Shown piece after piece: positions 28,062-35,144 of a stretch of DNA of 35,324 nt; positions within the stretch are counted from its first letter, which is position 1, and every line of letters starts with the position of its first letter. Position numbers and translations under genes: made by a program. The stretch is from Stenotrophomonas sepilia (GTDB lineage: Bacteria > Pseudomonadota > Gammaproteobacteria > Xanthomonadales > Xanthomonadaceae). The notes below the pieces were generated by a model. It was not told the DNA's origin. It ran no database searches and saw nothing but the letters and a program-made list of their open reading frames with translations. The stretch is from the NCBI RefSeq assembly GCF_003244875.1, contig NZ_LXXZ01000027.1, positions 1 through 35,324 on the forward strand, given 5' to 3'.

Positions 28062-30784
28062 GGCGTTCCTCCTGCAGCAGCGGTCTGGGGCGTGGCAGCA
28101 ATCAGCGCGCGTTCCTGCAGCAGCCGGGTGACGCGGGCCTGCTGGCGGATCTCCGCCGGCAGCTGGGCTATGGCCAGCGGTTCGCAGCGCACGGCGCCGA
28201 CCAGCAGCACCACCTGGCGGCGCTCGCGCACCTGCAGCGGGCAGTGCAGCAGGCGGTCGTCCTGCAGCAGGTAGAGCGTTGTCTCGCGACGCGGGAAGTC
28301 GGCGACGAAGCCGCCATTGGCGCTGGTGCCGGGTACCGGCGCATTGAGGATGCGGGCGCCGCCCAGCGGCACGCCGGCAAGCGTGCGGGCGGTGCCGATG
28401 AAGGTATAGGTCACTTCGATCGGCACCGGCATGCGCATCAGCCGTCCTGGCGCCAGGAACATCGGGCGCGCACCGCCTGCGCCGCTCACGCGGATGGCGG
28501 CCATGCTGGTGTCGATGCTGGCGTCCTGCAGTTCGGCCCGGTGCGATTGGTAGGCGGCCAACGGCAGCAGCCGGCGCTCGCCGATCTGCAGCCGTTGCCG
28601 GCCCGCGCCGCTCACCTGCAGTTCGGCCGCCACGCCCTGCAGGTCCAGGTCATCGGTGGCGGCTACCTGTACCGCCAGCCCGGCGTCGGCGCCGGTGCCT
28701 GCGCCCCAGTAGGCACCGCGCCGGCCCAGCGCGAAGGCCGAGCTGTGCGTGCCGCTGTAAGCGGTCTCGCTGCGGCCATGCTGCTGGTAGTACGCCACGG
28801 TGGCGCCGGTCTGTCCGTAGCGGTTCTGCAGCTGCCCGCCCAGCGATGCACTGTAGCGGTCGTTGTTGTTGGCGCGCAGCTCGGAGGTCAGCTCACGCAA
28901 CTGCGCGTCCACCTCCTGGCGATAGCTCTGGCCGACGCTGTAGTTGATCTCCGGCCGCTGGTGCTGCGGCTGGCGCATGTCCACCGCGTAGCGGCGCTGG
29001 CCGTTGCCAACATGGCTGCGTTGCAGGCGGGTGAAGCTGACGTTGAGGTAGATGCCACGGTCGCGCGTGCGGGTGTCACGGGCACTGTCGTGGCTGTGCT
29101 GCTGCCACAGGCCCAGCCGCGTGGAGACGCTGAAATCCTGCCAACGATGGCTGCGGCTGAAGCTGGCCTGCCAGGTGCGGCTGAGCTGCGGCTCACGGTG
29201 CGGTTGCAGCGGTTGCGGCGGCAGGAACGGATCCAGTGGCGCCAACGGATCATCGTCACCGGGACGGCTCCAACCGGTGCGCCAGGTCTGGCGCCGGGTG
29301 TACCCCAGGTACGCCGTACCACCGGCGATCGGCAGCGAGACCGATCCGCTGAGCGAGTTGGTGCAGCCCAGGCGGTCCCGTGCATCGGCCTCGAACTGGC
29401 AGGCCTTGCCGCGCATGCGCTGCTGGTAGATGTTCCAGGAGGCCTTGCGCCGGTATGACAGCTGATGCTGCTGGCCGTGGCTGCCATCGCTGCCGCGCAT
29501 GCCGCTGAACGTTGCGCGCATCTCCTGCGTGGCCAGCACGCGGCGCAGGTCGATCCGCAGTTCGCCATAGCTGTGCCCGCCCAGGTGGGCGACGCCCGCA
29601 GTGGCCGCCAGATCGCGAGCCAATGGCACGCGCGTGCCGGCCACCGTTACCTGCTCACCATCGAAGCGGTCGCTGCGGCGCTCGTTGCGGCGGCCACCCT
29701 GCACGAACCACTGCCATTGGCTGTCGGTCCAATCGCCGCCCTTGTCAAAGGGGGCCTCTTCGGTACGCACCAGCACGCCATCCTCGTAGATGCGCATGCG
29801 CACCAGGTAGCTGCCGAACGGGAAGTTGCGGGTATCGATCTGGTTGATGCCGGCCTGCAGGTAGTAGGTCTGCAGCAGGCGCTCGCCGTCGAACACGTCC
29901 ACGCGCGCATCGCGGGCGAGCAGGACCGTCAATGGCGAGGCCTGCACGGCAGCATCGCTGTCCACGTAAGCCTGGGTGGTGCCCACGCGGGCACCGTCGA
30001 AGCGGTCCAGCGGCAGCATGCTGAAACCGAAGGTGCCGCCCTGTGGGCTGGACAGGTTGCGGCGGTCCATGCGCCCGGCCTGCAGGTAGTACTGCTGGCC
30101 CAGGTCATGGCGGTAATAGACGTTGTCGAATTCGAAATGCGCATCGCCACCGTTGCTGCGGTAGCGCTGCTGGGTGAAGTACCAGTCGGCGGACATATGG
30201 CCCCGCTGGAACAGGCCGAGGACGCCGGTGCCGCGCGCACTGAACGACTGGTAGTCGCGCCCACCGGTGAGGTTGAGCACCTGCTGGTGCAGGAAAGCGT
30301 TCTCGGCATTGCTGCTGAGCGCGTGGAAGCGTTCCGCGGCGGGCTCGCCACCGATCCACTTGCGCGCCACGAACAGGCGCACGGCGCCCTCGCCTTCGTC
30401 ATACAGCGCGCGCGCGGCCGCAGGGTCTTCCGGGGGATCCAGATAGCCGCAACCGGCCTCGGCGCCACCGAAGCGGCAGGCCAGGTGGCTGTTGCGTGGC
30501 AGCGGCTGCGACAGCGCCGGCAGCAGCGCGGCCTGCGCCTCGGCGGGCAGGTCCAGTGCCTGCAGCACGCGCGCGGGATCTTCCAGCTGCACATGCTCCA
30601 GGGTGACGCGCACCGGCGACAGCCCGGCCGAGCGGCCGAACAGCCGGATGTCGAGTTGTTCGGTCTGTCCTTCGACCAGATCTTCGAAACCGGGCGGGAC
30701 GCCGCGCGCGGCCGCCAGCGGAGTGGACAACGCCAGGGCGAGCGCGACCGCCAGCCGGGTGACGGCGGGGGCGTGTGAGGTCAT
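28058..30784 (-). CDS. Outer-membrane usher of alpha-class fimbriae (CblC/CooC/TcfC type)
   Basis: A 908-residue outer-membrane usher that takes chaperone-subunit complexes and secretes the growing fimbria. It has a signal peptide (LAVALALALSTPLAAARG), an N-terminal periplasmic region with a cysteine pair (HLACRFGGAEAGCGYLDPP), a long beta-barrel region and C-terminal beta domains (GRLMRMPVPIEVTYTFIGTA). The pattern QTYYLQAGINQIDTRNFPFG followed by SYLVRMRIYEDG is typical of the TcfC/CooC usher group and unlike classical FimD. It starts 51 bases after the major subunit gene, behind a strong hairpin. The stop overlaps the tip adhesin start (ATGA), so these two are translationally coupled. Confidence 0.93.
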   Translation of the reverse strand: MTSHAPAVTRLAVALALALSTPLAAARGVPPGFEDLVEGQTEQLDIRLFGRSAGLSPVRVTLEHVQLEDPARVLQALDLPAEAQAALLPALSQPLPRNSHLACRFGGAEAGCGYLDPPEDPAAARALYDEGEGAVRLFVARKWIGGEPAAERFHALSSNAENAFLHQQVLNLTGGRDYQSFSARGTGVLGLFQRGHMSADWYFTQQRYRSNGGDAHFEFDNVYYRHDLGQQYYLQAGRMDRRNLSSPQGGTFGFSMLPLDRFDGARVGTTQAYVDSDAAVQASPLTVLLARDARVDVFDGERLLQTYYLQAGINQIDTRNFPFGSYLVRMRIYEDGVLVRTEEAPFDKGGDWTDSQWQWFVQGGRRNERRSDRFDGEQVTVAGTRVPLARDLAATAGVAHLGGHSYGELRIDLRRVLATQEMRATFSGMRGSDGSHGQQHQLSYRRKASWNIYQQRMRGKACQFEADARDRLGCTNSLSGSVSLPIAGGTAYLGYTRRQTWRTGWSRPGDDDPLAPLDPFLPPQPLQPHREPQLSRTWQASFSRSHRWQDFSVSTRLGLWQQHSHDSARDTRTRDRGIYLNVSFTRLQRSHVGNGQRRYAVDMRQPQHQRPEINYSVGQSYRQEVDAQLRELTSELRANNNDRYSASLGGQLQNRYGQTGATVAYYQQHGRSETAYSGTHSSAFALGRRGAYWGAGTGADAGLAVQVAATDDLDLQGVAAELQVSGAGRQRLQIGERRLLPLAAYQSHRAELQDASIDTSMAAIRVSGAGGARPMFLAPGRLMRMPVPIEVTYTFIGTARTLAGVPLGGARILNAPVPGTSANGGFVADFPRRETTLYLLQDDRLLHCPLQVRERRQVVLLVGAVRCEPLAIAQLPAEIRQQARVTRLLQERALIAATPQTAAAGGTP

Positions 30785-30805
30785 GGGGGTACCGCTGGAG
30801 AAGCG

Positions 30806-30828
30806 GCCGGCCCGGGAACCGGGCCGGC
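30806..30828 (-). promoter_or_regulatory. Strong intra-operon hairpin between major subunit and usher
   Basis: A perfect 10-bp GC-only stem (GCCGGCCCGG at 30806-30815, complement at 30819-30828) with a 3-base loop lies 7 bases past the major subunit stop. No T-run follows. In fimbrial operons such a hairpin typically shields the short subunit mRNA or lowers read-through, so the major pilin is made in excess over the usher. Confidence 0.65.
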
Positions 30829-30835
30829 GCGGGGA

Positions 30836-31345
30836 TTACGGCGAGGTCGCCTTCTGGTTCAGCACGACGTTGACGATGCCGCTGTAGCGACCCTTGGTGG
30901 TGATCGGGGCCGGGGTGGCCTGGGCGATGGTCAACGGCATCGAGATCGAGGCGCCCGGGGTCGAGCCGGCGCCGGTGAACAGGTCGACTGCCTTGTATTC
31001 GATGGCGGCGGCACCCAGTGCGCGATTGTTGAGGCTGATGGTCATCGGCACGGTGACGGTGCCGGTCTCATTTGCGAGGGCAAACGCACCGTCGATGCGT
31101 GCCTCGATATCCGCGGTGTCATCATTGGAGTGAATGCGCACGCGCTGCGTGTCCGGAATCAGGCCGCGCAGCGGATCGTGGGTCAGCGTGACCAGGTCCG
31201 GCAACGGGGTGCCGTCATCACGCAGCAGTGCCAGGGTCGGGTCGACGTCGGCATAGACGGAGATCTTGGTTTCCAGCGCGTGCGCGGACAGCGAAGCGGT
31301 GGCCAGCGCTGCCGCGAGCGCGGCCTTCTTGATGATGGCGTGCAT
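30836..31345 (-). CDS. Major fimbrial subunit, CS1/CblA-like pilin
   Basis: A 169-residue exported pilin of the alpha (CS1, CFA/I, cable pilus) class. After a signal peptide (AALAAALATASLSAHA) the mature protein begins LETKISVYADVDPTLALL, close to the start of CS1-type major pilins. The family's C-terminal pattern appears as GRYSGIVNVVLNQ, the strand that completes the immunoglobulin fold. There are no cysteines in the mature part, as expected for this class. The start at 31345 follows a GAGAGA ribosome site; the longer reading to 31414 adds no signal peptide-like start. It is the first gene of the fimbrial operon, followed by a strong hairpin and the usher. Confidence 0.93.
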   Translation of the reverse strand: MHAIIKKAALAAALATASLSAHALETKISVYADVDPTLALLRDDGTPLPDLVTLTHDPLRGLIPDTQRVRIHSNDDTADIEARIDGAFALANETGTVTVPMTISLNNRALGAAAIEYKAVDLFTGAGSTPGASISMPLTIAQATPAPITTKGRYSGIVNVVLNQKATSP

Positions 31346-31560
31346 GGTTGTCTCTCTCGGACAAAGGGGGAATATGAAAGCTCCCCTCCCCAAGGAGAAA
31401 AGGGAGGGAAGCATCGCCCGCGGGGATGGGTGCGGGCGACGGAGAGAATGTTAGAAATCCATTGCCATGCAGGCCATTCAAGCATTCCTAAAACGTTGAA
31501 CGTTAAGGGGAATTCTTGAATTCGCTCAATGTTTGAGGGTTATGCAATTTCCCTCATCGG
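31346..31560 (-). promoter_or_regulatory. AT-rich leader/promoter region of the fimbrial operon
   Basis: The 215 bases upstream of the pilin gene hold no gene. The part from about 31440 to 31560 is clearly AT-richer than the genome and contains several possible sigma-70 elements on the minus strand, for example TTGAGC, 17 bases, TTAACG, and TTGAAT, 18 bases, TTTCTA. It also has the repeated motifs GAATTC-TT-GAATTC and AACGTTGAACGTT. No single promoter stands out. Confidence 0.4.
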
Positions 31561-31589
31561 TTCAATGCAACAAACCTCATTGCATTGAA
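31561..31589. promoter_or_regulatory. 10-bp inverted repeat upstream of the fimbrial operon
   Basis: TTCAATGCAA and TTGCATTGAA are perfect inverted repeats separated by 9 bases. It lies upstream of the AT-rich promoter region of the fimbrial operon and 38 bases after the stop of the BOF-protein gene. It could be a dimeric regulator site or the terminator of that gene; the AT-rich arms and lack of a T-run favour a binding site. Confidence 0.4.
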
Positions 31590-31592
31590 TTG

Positions 31593-31618
31593 GTAGAGCC
31601 GAACCCACGCTCGGCTGC
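31593..31618. repeat. SMAG palindrome
   Basis: GTAG followed by AGCCGA, a short loop and TCGGCTGC: another GTAG-headed palindrome with one arm mismatch. It lies just after the BOF-protein gene on the minus strand. Confidence 0.7.
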
Positions 31619-31626
31619 CGTTCGCT

Positions 31627-31989
31627 TCAACCTGCAGGCACGACGGTGACGTGATCGACATCGATGTCGGTGGGCTTGAAGCGATGCGTGTCGACCTTGC
31701 CACGCAGCTCGACCACGGTGTCGGCACCGATGGCCTGCGGCGGCAGGTCTTCGTCATCGATCTCGACCTCGATCTGGCCGCTGGCATCACGGAACTGGTA
31801 GCGCTCGTCACCGATCTTGGCGATGAGGGTGCCACGCAGCACCACCGGATGGTCATCGCGCTGCGCACGTGCGTCAGCGACGGTGCTGGCAGCGGCCCCT
31901 GCCCCCGGCCCGGTGTACTGCGCAAAGGCCTGCGGGCTCAGCAGGGCCAGCGGCGTGGCGATGAAAGCGATGGCGATCAGTCGGTTCAT
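31627..31989 (-). CDS. YgiW/YdeI-type periplasmic BOF (OB-fold) stress protein
   Basis: A 120-residue periplasmic protein. A signal peptide (AIAFIATPLALLSPQAFAQ) is followed by a linker and an OB-fold domain with the family pattern DDHPVVLRGTLIAKIGDERYQFRDASG, then VEIDDEDLPPQ and VELRGKVDTH. This is the BOF family typified by E. coli YgiW and YdeI, linked to tolerance of oxidative, cationic peptide and other stress; the bound ligand is not settled. The start at 31989 was chosen because GGAG is six bases upstream; an in-frame ATG at 32001 lies before that site. It is probably monocistronic, between the gltA terminator and the fimbrial operon. Confidence 0.9.
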   Translation of the reverse strand: MNRLIAIAFIATPLALLSPQAFAQYTGPGAGAAASTVADARAQRDDHPVVLRGTLIAKIGDERYQFRDASGQIEVEIDDEDLPPQAIGADTVVELRGKVDTHRFKPTDIDVDHVTVVPAG

Positions 31990-32170
31990 GGCGTTCTCCA
32001 TACAGGGATCAGTACGCACAGGTTCTATCGCCTTCGACGTGATACCCATGCAATAGATCCGAAAAGATGTGAATGCGACATTCATTGTCAGAACGCGTTC
32101 AGATCCGGAAGCGGGCTCTTATCGTGCGGACCAACGTGCCGCAGTCGGCATCCGCCGAAGACGATCAGGA

Positions 32171-32200
32171 CAAAAAAAACGCCCCGCGGATGCGGGGCGT
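32171..32200 (-). terminator. Intrinsic terminator of gltA
   Basis: A 9-bp perfect stem (ACGCCCCGC at 32179-32187, complement at 32192-32200) is followed on the minus strand by eight T residues. It lies 25 bases after the gltA stop codon and is the clearest rho-independent terminator in the window. Confidence 0.95.
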
Positions 32201-32225
32201 TCTCAGCACAACCTGCTGCGGGCGA

Positions 32226-33503
32226 TCAGCCCTGGTAGTCGCGCACGTCGCTGCCGGTGTAGACCTGGCGCGGACGGCCGATCTTCATTTCCGGATCGAC
32301 CTGCTGTTCCAGCCAATGCGACACCCAGCCGGAAGTACGGCCCAGGGCGAACATGACGGTGAACATTTCGGTCGGGATCTGCAGCGCCTTGTAGATGATG
32401 CCGCTGTAGAAATCGACGTTCGGGTACAGCTTGCGGGCGACGAAGTACTCGTCCTGCAGCGCAGCCTGTTCCAGCTTCACGGCCACGTCCAGCAGCGGAT
32501 CCTGCACGCCCAGCTGCTTGAGCACCTTGCTGGTCATCTCGCCGATGACCTTGGCGCGCGGGTCGAAGTTCTTGTAGACGCGGTGGCCGAAGCCCATCAG
32601 GCGGAAGCCGGAGGTCTTGTCCTTGGCCTTGACCACGGCGGACTCGACGTTGTCGGCGCTGCCGATCTCTTCGAGCATCTTCAGCACGGCTTCGTTGGCA
32701 CCGCCGTGGGCCGGACCCCACAGCGCGGTGACGCCCGCAGCGACCGACGCGTACGGGTTGGCACCGGTCGAGCCGACCAGGCGCACGGTCGAGGTCGAGG
32801 CGTTCTGCTCGTGGTCGGCATGCAGGATGAACAGCAGGTCCAGTGCCTTGACCACGTCCGGGTTCAGGTCGTACTGGCCGTCAGCGGACTCGAAGGTCTG
32901 CTTCAGGAAGCGGCTGACGTAGTCCAGCGAGGTATCCGGCTTGTTGGCCGGCAGGCCCTTGCCGTGGCGGTAGATCAGCGCCGACAGGGTCGGCACCTTG
33001 GCGATCAGGCGCACGGCGGCCTTGCGGCGCTGCTCGGCGTCGGACAGGTCCAGCGAGTCGTGGTAGATGGCCGACAGCTGCGCGATCGCGGCCGCCAGGA
33101 TCGCCATCGGGTGGGCATCCTTGGCAAAGCTGCCGATCAGGGTGTTGATCGACTCATCGACGTTGGCTTCGGCGGTCAGCTCATCGGTGAAGGCCTTCAG
33201 CTGCTCGGCGCTCGGGCGCTCGCCGTTGATCAGCAGGTAGGCCACTTCGACGTAGCTCGACTTTTCCGACAGCTGTTCGATCGGGTAGCCGCGGTACAGC
33301 AGCACGCCCTTGTCGCCGTCGATGTAGGTGATGGCGGACTTGCAGCTGGCCGTCGCGGTGAAGCCGGAATCGTAGGTGAAGAAACCCGTTTCCTTGGTCA
33401 GCTTCGCGATGTCGACGCAGTCGTTGCCAAGGGTGGGTTTGATGACGGGCAGAACGACGGACTTGTCGCCGGCGTTGAGCGTGACCTGATCAAGATCGGA
33501 CAC
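32226..33503 (-). CDS. gltA: Citrate synthase (type II)
   Basis: A 425-residue enzyme that condenses acetyl-CoA with oxaloacetate to citrate, the first step of the TCA cycle, in the cytoplasm. The length and N-terminal beta domain (KSVVLPVIKPTLGNDCVDI) fit the hexameric, NADH-sensitive form of Gram-negative bacteria. Catalytic residues are visible as the histidine of WGPAHGGANEAVL, the histidine of GFGHRVYKNFDPRA and the aspartate of LYPNVDFYSG. The start is GTG at 33503, supported by AAGGAG eight bases upstream. It is monocistronic, bounded by terminators on both sides. A GTATAC-centred palindrome lies about 130 bases upstream. Confidence 0.98.
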   Translation of the reverse strand: MSDLDQVTLNAGDKSVVLPVIKPTLGNDCVDIAKLTKETGFFTYDSGFTATASCKSAITYIDGDKGVLLYRGYPIEQLSEKSSYVEVAYLLINGERPSAEQLKAFTDELTAEANVDESINTLIGSFAKDAHPMAILAAAIAQLSAIYHDSLDLSDAEQRRKAAVRLIAKVPTLSALIYRHGKGLPANKPDTSLDYVSRFLKQTFESADGQYDLNPDVVKALDLLFILHADHEQNASTSTVRLVGSTGANPYASVAAGVTALWGPAHGGANEAVLKMLEEIGSADNVESAVVKAKDKTSGFRLMGFGHRVYKNFDPRAKVIGEMTSKVLKQLGVQDPLLDVAVKLEQAALQDEYFVARKLYPNVDFYSGIIYKALQIPTEMFTVMFALGRTSGWVSHWLEQQVDPEMKIGRPRQVYTGSDVRDYQG

Positions 33504-33592
33504 TGTGTGCGCTCCTTCATGGGAAGGCGCCTGCCCAAGCGCATTGGTCAGGCACGTGAATGACGTCCTCGGCCTGTGCCGGGGATCATGTC

Positions 33593-33642
33593 ATTATCGC
33601 ACAGCAGCATTTGTCGGGTGCTAGACGGAAGTCGTATACGAC
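33593..33642 (-). promoter_or_regulatory. Putative gltA promoter -10 with upstream palindrome
   Basis: On the minus strand GATAAT (33593-33598) is a likely -10 for gltA, about 90 bases before the GTG start, with a poor -35. Upstream, GTCGTATACGAC (33631-33642) is a perfect 12-bp palindrome centred near -40 to -45. The GT-n-GTATAC-n-AC layout resembles operators of GntR-family regulators. The rest of the 33504-33745 interval shows nothing else recognisable. Confidence 0.35.
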
Positions 33643-33745
33643 AGGCGGCCAGACACCGGCCGTTGAGCGGCCCGGATCGGCAAAAGCGTTGTCACACGAA
33701 CGCAGTGTTCCGTCCATCCAAACGCCCGTTGGGTTGGCGTTGGGG

Positions 33746-33776
33746 AAAAACAAACGGCCGCGCAGAGCGCGGCCGT
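33746..33776 (-). terminator. Intrinsic terminator of the L31 gene
   Basis: ACGGCCGCGC (33754-33763) and GCGCGGCCGT (33767-33776) form a 10-bp perfect stem with a 3-base loop. On the minus strand a TTTGTTTTT tract follows. It lies 24 bases after the L31 stop codon. Confidence 0.93.
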
Positions 33777-33799
33777 CGGTTCGAAGCTGGATCGACAGA

Positions 33800-34042
33800 T
33801 CAGCGCGCGTAGCGCTTCTGGAACTTGTCGATACGGCCCGAGGTGTCGATGACCTTGTGCTTGCCCGTGTAGAACGGGTGCGAAGCCGAGGAAATTTCAA
33901 CCTTGACCAGCGGGTATTCGTTGCCGTCTTCCCACTGGATGGTTTCCTTCGTCGCCATGGTGGAGCGGGTCAGGATCTTGAAATCGGAGGTGACGTCATG
34001 GAAGACGACGTCGCGGTAGTTCGGATGGATATCGGCCTTCAT
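33800..34042 (-). CDS. rpmE2: 50S ribosomal protein L31 type B
   Basis: An 80-residue ribosomal protein of the type B (YkgM-like) L31 group. It starts [16 protein letters not shown] and has the conserved [11 protein letters not shown] segment and a basic C-terminus ([11 protein letters not shown]). It has no cysteines, so it lacks the zinc-binding site of the C+ form. Type B L31 proteins often replace the zinc form during zinc shortage, under Zur control, but in some Xanthomonadaceae they may be the main copy. The upstream region has an ordinary strong -10 and no convincing Zur site. It is transcribed alone between two strong terminators. Confidence 0.97.
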   Translation of the reverse strand: MKADIHPNYRDVVFHDVTSDFKILTRSTMATKETIQWEDGNEYPLVKVEISSASHPFYTGKHKVIDTSGRIDKFQKRYAR

Positions 34043-34080
34043 GGGCTCACACCGTAAATGGGCTGGTGGTCAAGAGCGGC

Positions 34081-34110
34081 ATTATAAGCACCGGTTGCCG
34101 CTCGGGGCAA
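34081..34110 (-). promoter_or_regulatory. Promoter of the L31 gene
   Basis: On the minus strand TTGCCC (34105-34110), an 18-base spacer and a perfect TATAAT (34081-34086) precede the L31 start by about 40 bases. The -35 and most of the spacer overlap the terminator hairpin of the upstream nucleoside hydrolase gene. Confidence 0.65.
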
Positions 34111-34117
34111 CCGGTGC
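34088..34117 (-). terminator. Hairpin after the nucleoside hydrolase gene
   Basis: GCACCGGTTGCC (34088-34099) and GGCAACCGGTGC (34106-34117) make a perfect 12-bp stem with a 6-base loop, 14 bases after the stop codon. On the minus strand it is followed by TTATAAT instead of a T-run, because the L31 promoter begins there. Confidence 0.75.
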
Positions 34118-34130
34118 GGGGCAACGGACG

Positions 34131-35069
34131 TCAGTCCGCGCCCAGGGCCTGGCGCACCAGGGCCTCGAAACGCTGCTGGTCGTAGGCCATCAGCAGATCG
34201 CAGTTGTCCGGCTGGCCGGTCTGGCGGTTCCAGTCGACGATGGTGGCGCCGCGGCTGAACGTGCCATTCAGCTCGACGTTCAGCGGCCGCGACTCGACCT
34301 GCAGCTGCCCTTCCGGATTCAGCGCCCACGCCATGGCCACCGCATCGGCGGTATACCAGCGGCCGCCCTTGGCATCTTCCGACAGCGCGCGGGTCTTGCG
34401 CGAGATCAGTTCGTAGAAGCGGGCGCGATCGGAATCGGCCTGCAGCCATTTCTCGGCGTCCTCCAGCGGCAGGCCGTGGGCAACGGTGGCCTCCCAGTCC
34501 GACACCAGCAGGTGCTTGAACGAGGTGAACACCACGTGCGCGGCTTCCGGATCGAAGGCAATGTTGAATTCGGCTGCCGGGGTGATGTTGCCGTGGCAGG
34601 TAACCGCACCGCCCATCACCACGATGCGCTTGATGCGCTGGGGCAGGGTCGGGTCCAGCTTCAGTGCCAGCGCCAGATTGGTCAGCGGGCCCAACATCAC
34701 CAGCATCAGTTCGCCGGCGTGTTCGTGCGACAGGCGCAGGATGGCCAGGGCCGCGTGCTCGGCCTCGGCCTGGCGGCTCGGCGGCGGCAGGTCCACGTCG
34801 CCGTAGCCATCACGGCCATGCACGTGGGCAGCGTCAACGGAGGGGTGCAGCAGCGGATCCGGGCTGCCGGCAAACACCGGTACGTCGGGGCGGCCGACGA
34901 TGTCACAGAGCTTGAGGGCGTTGCGGACGGTGTATTCGAGGCCGACATTGCCGGCGGCGATGGTCAGGGCGACCACGTCGTGCCGTTCATCGGCAAAGGC
35001 CATCAGCAGGGCCAAGGCGTCGTCCACACCGGGATCGGTGTCGATCAACAGGGGGATCTTGTGGGTCAT
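34131..35069 (-). CDS. Nucleoside hydrolase (IUNH family)
   Basis: A 312-residue enzyme that splits the N-glycosidic bond of nucleosides to give ribose and a free base for salvage. The calcium-binding aspartate cluster is seen as DTDPGVDDALAL (residues 10-21), with VMLGPLTNLALAL and VVMGGAV typical of the fold and AEFNIAFDPEAA forming the ribose pocket. The C-terminal metal aspartate lies in WYTADAVAMAWAL; the histidine found before this aspartate in classical inosine-uridine hydrolases is alanine here, so the base-side chemistry or specificity may differ. The start at 35069 was chosen because the catalytic motif begins 9 residues in; the upstream reading frame is low-complexity shadow. There is no signal peptide. 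It is probably monocistronic. Confidence 0.92.
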   Translation of the reverse strand: MTHKIPLLIDTDPGVDDALALLMAFADERHDVVALTIAAGNVGLEYTVRNALKLCDIVGRPDVPVFAGSPDPLLHPSVDAAHVHGRDGYGDVDLPPPSRQAEAEHAALAILRLSHEHAGELMLVMLGPLTNLALALKLDPTLPQRIKRIVVMGGAVTCHGNITPAAEFNIAFDPEAAHVVFTSFKHLLVSDWEATVAHGLPLEDAEKWLQADSDRARFYELISRKTRALSEDAKGGRWYTADAVAMAWALNPEGQLQVESRPLNVELNGTFSRGATIVDWNRQTGQPDNCDLLMAYDQQRFEALVRQALGAD

Positions 35070-35144
35070 TATTGCCGTCTTCAGATCGGCAACGAAGTGT
35101 GGACCGGGATGATGACCGTTGCAAGTACGGCGGTTGGGGTTCTG

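Noticed and set aside
26133..31345. A mobile island carrying the adhesin locus
   Set aside because: No integrase, transposase, tRNA gene or direct flanking repeats were found; only local composition changes inside the adhesin and tip genes suggest exchange.
32068..32110. Small palindromes (TGAATG-CGA-CATTCA and GAACGCGTTC) upstream of the BOF-protein gene as operators
   Set aside because: They are short, and no promoter with a fixed relation to them could be recognised, so chance is a sufficient explanation.
34043..34130. A Zur operator controlling the zinc-free L31 gene
   Set aside because: The region has a clear sigma-70 promoter and a terminator hairpin, but no sequence close to the known Zur palindrome.
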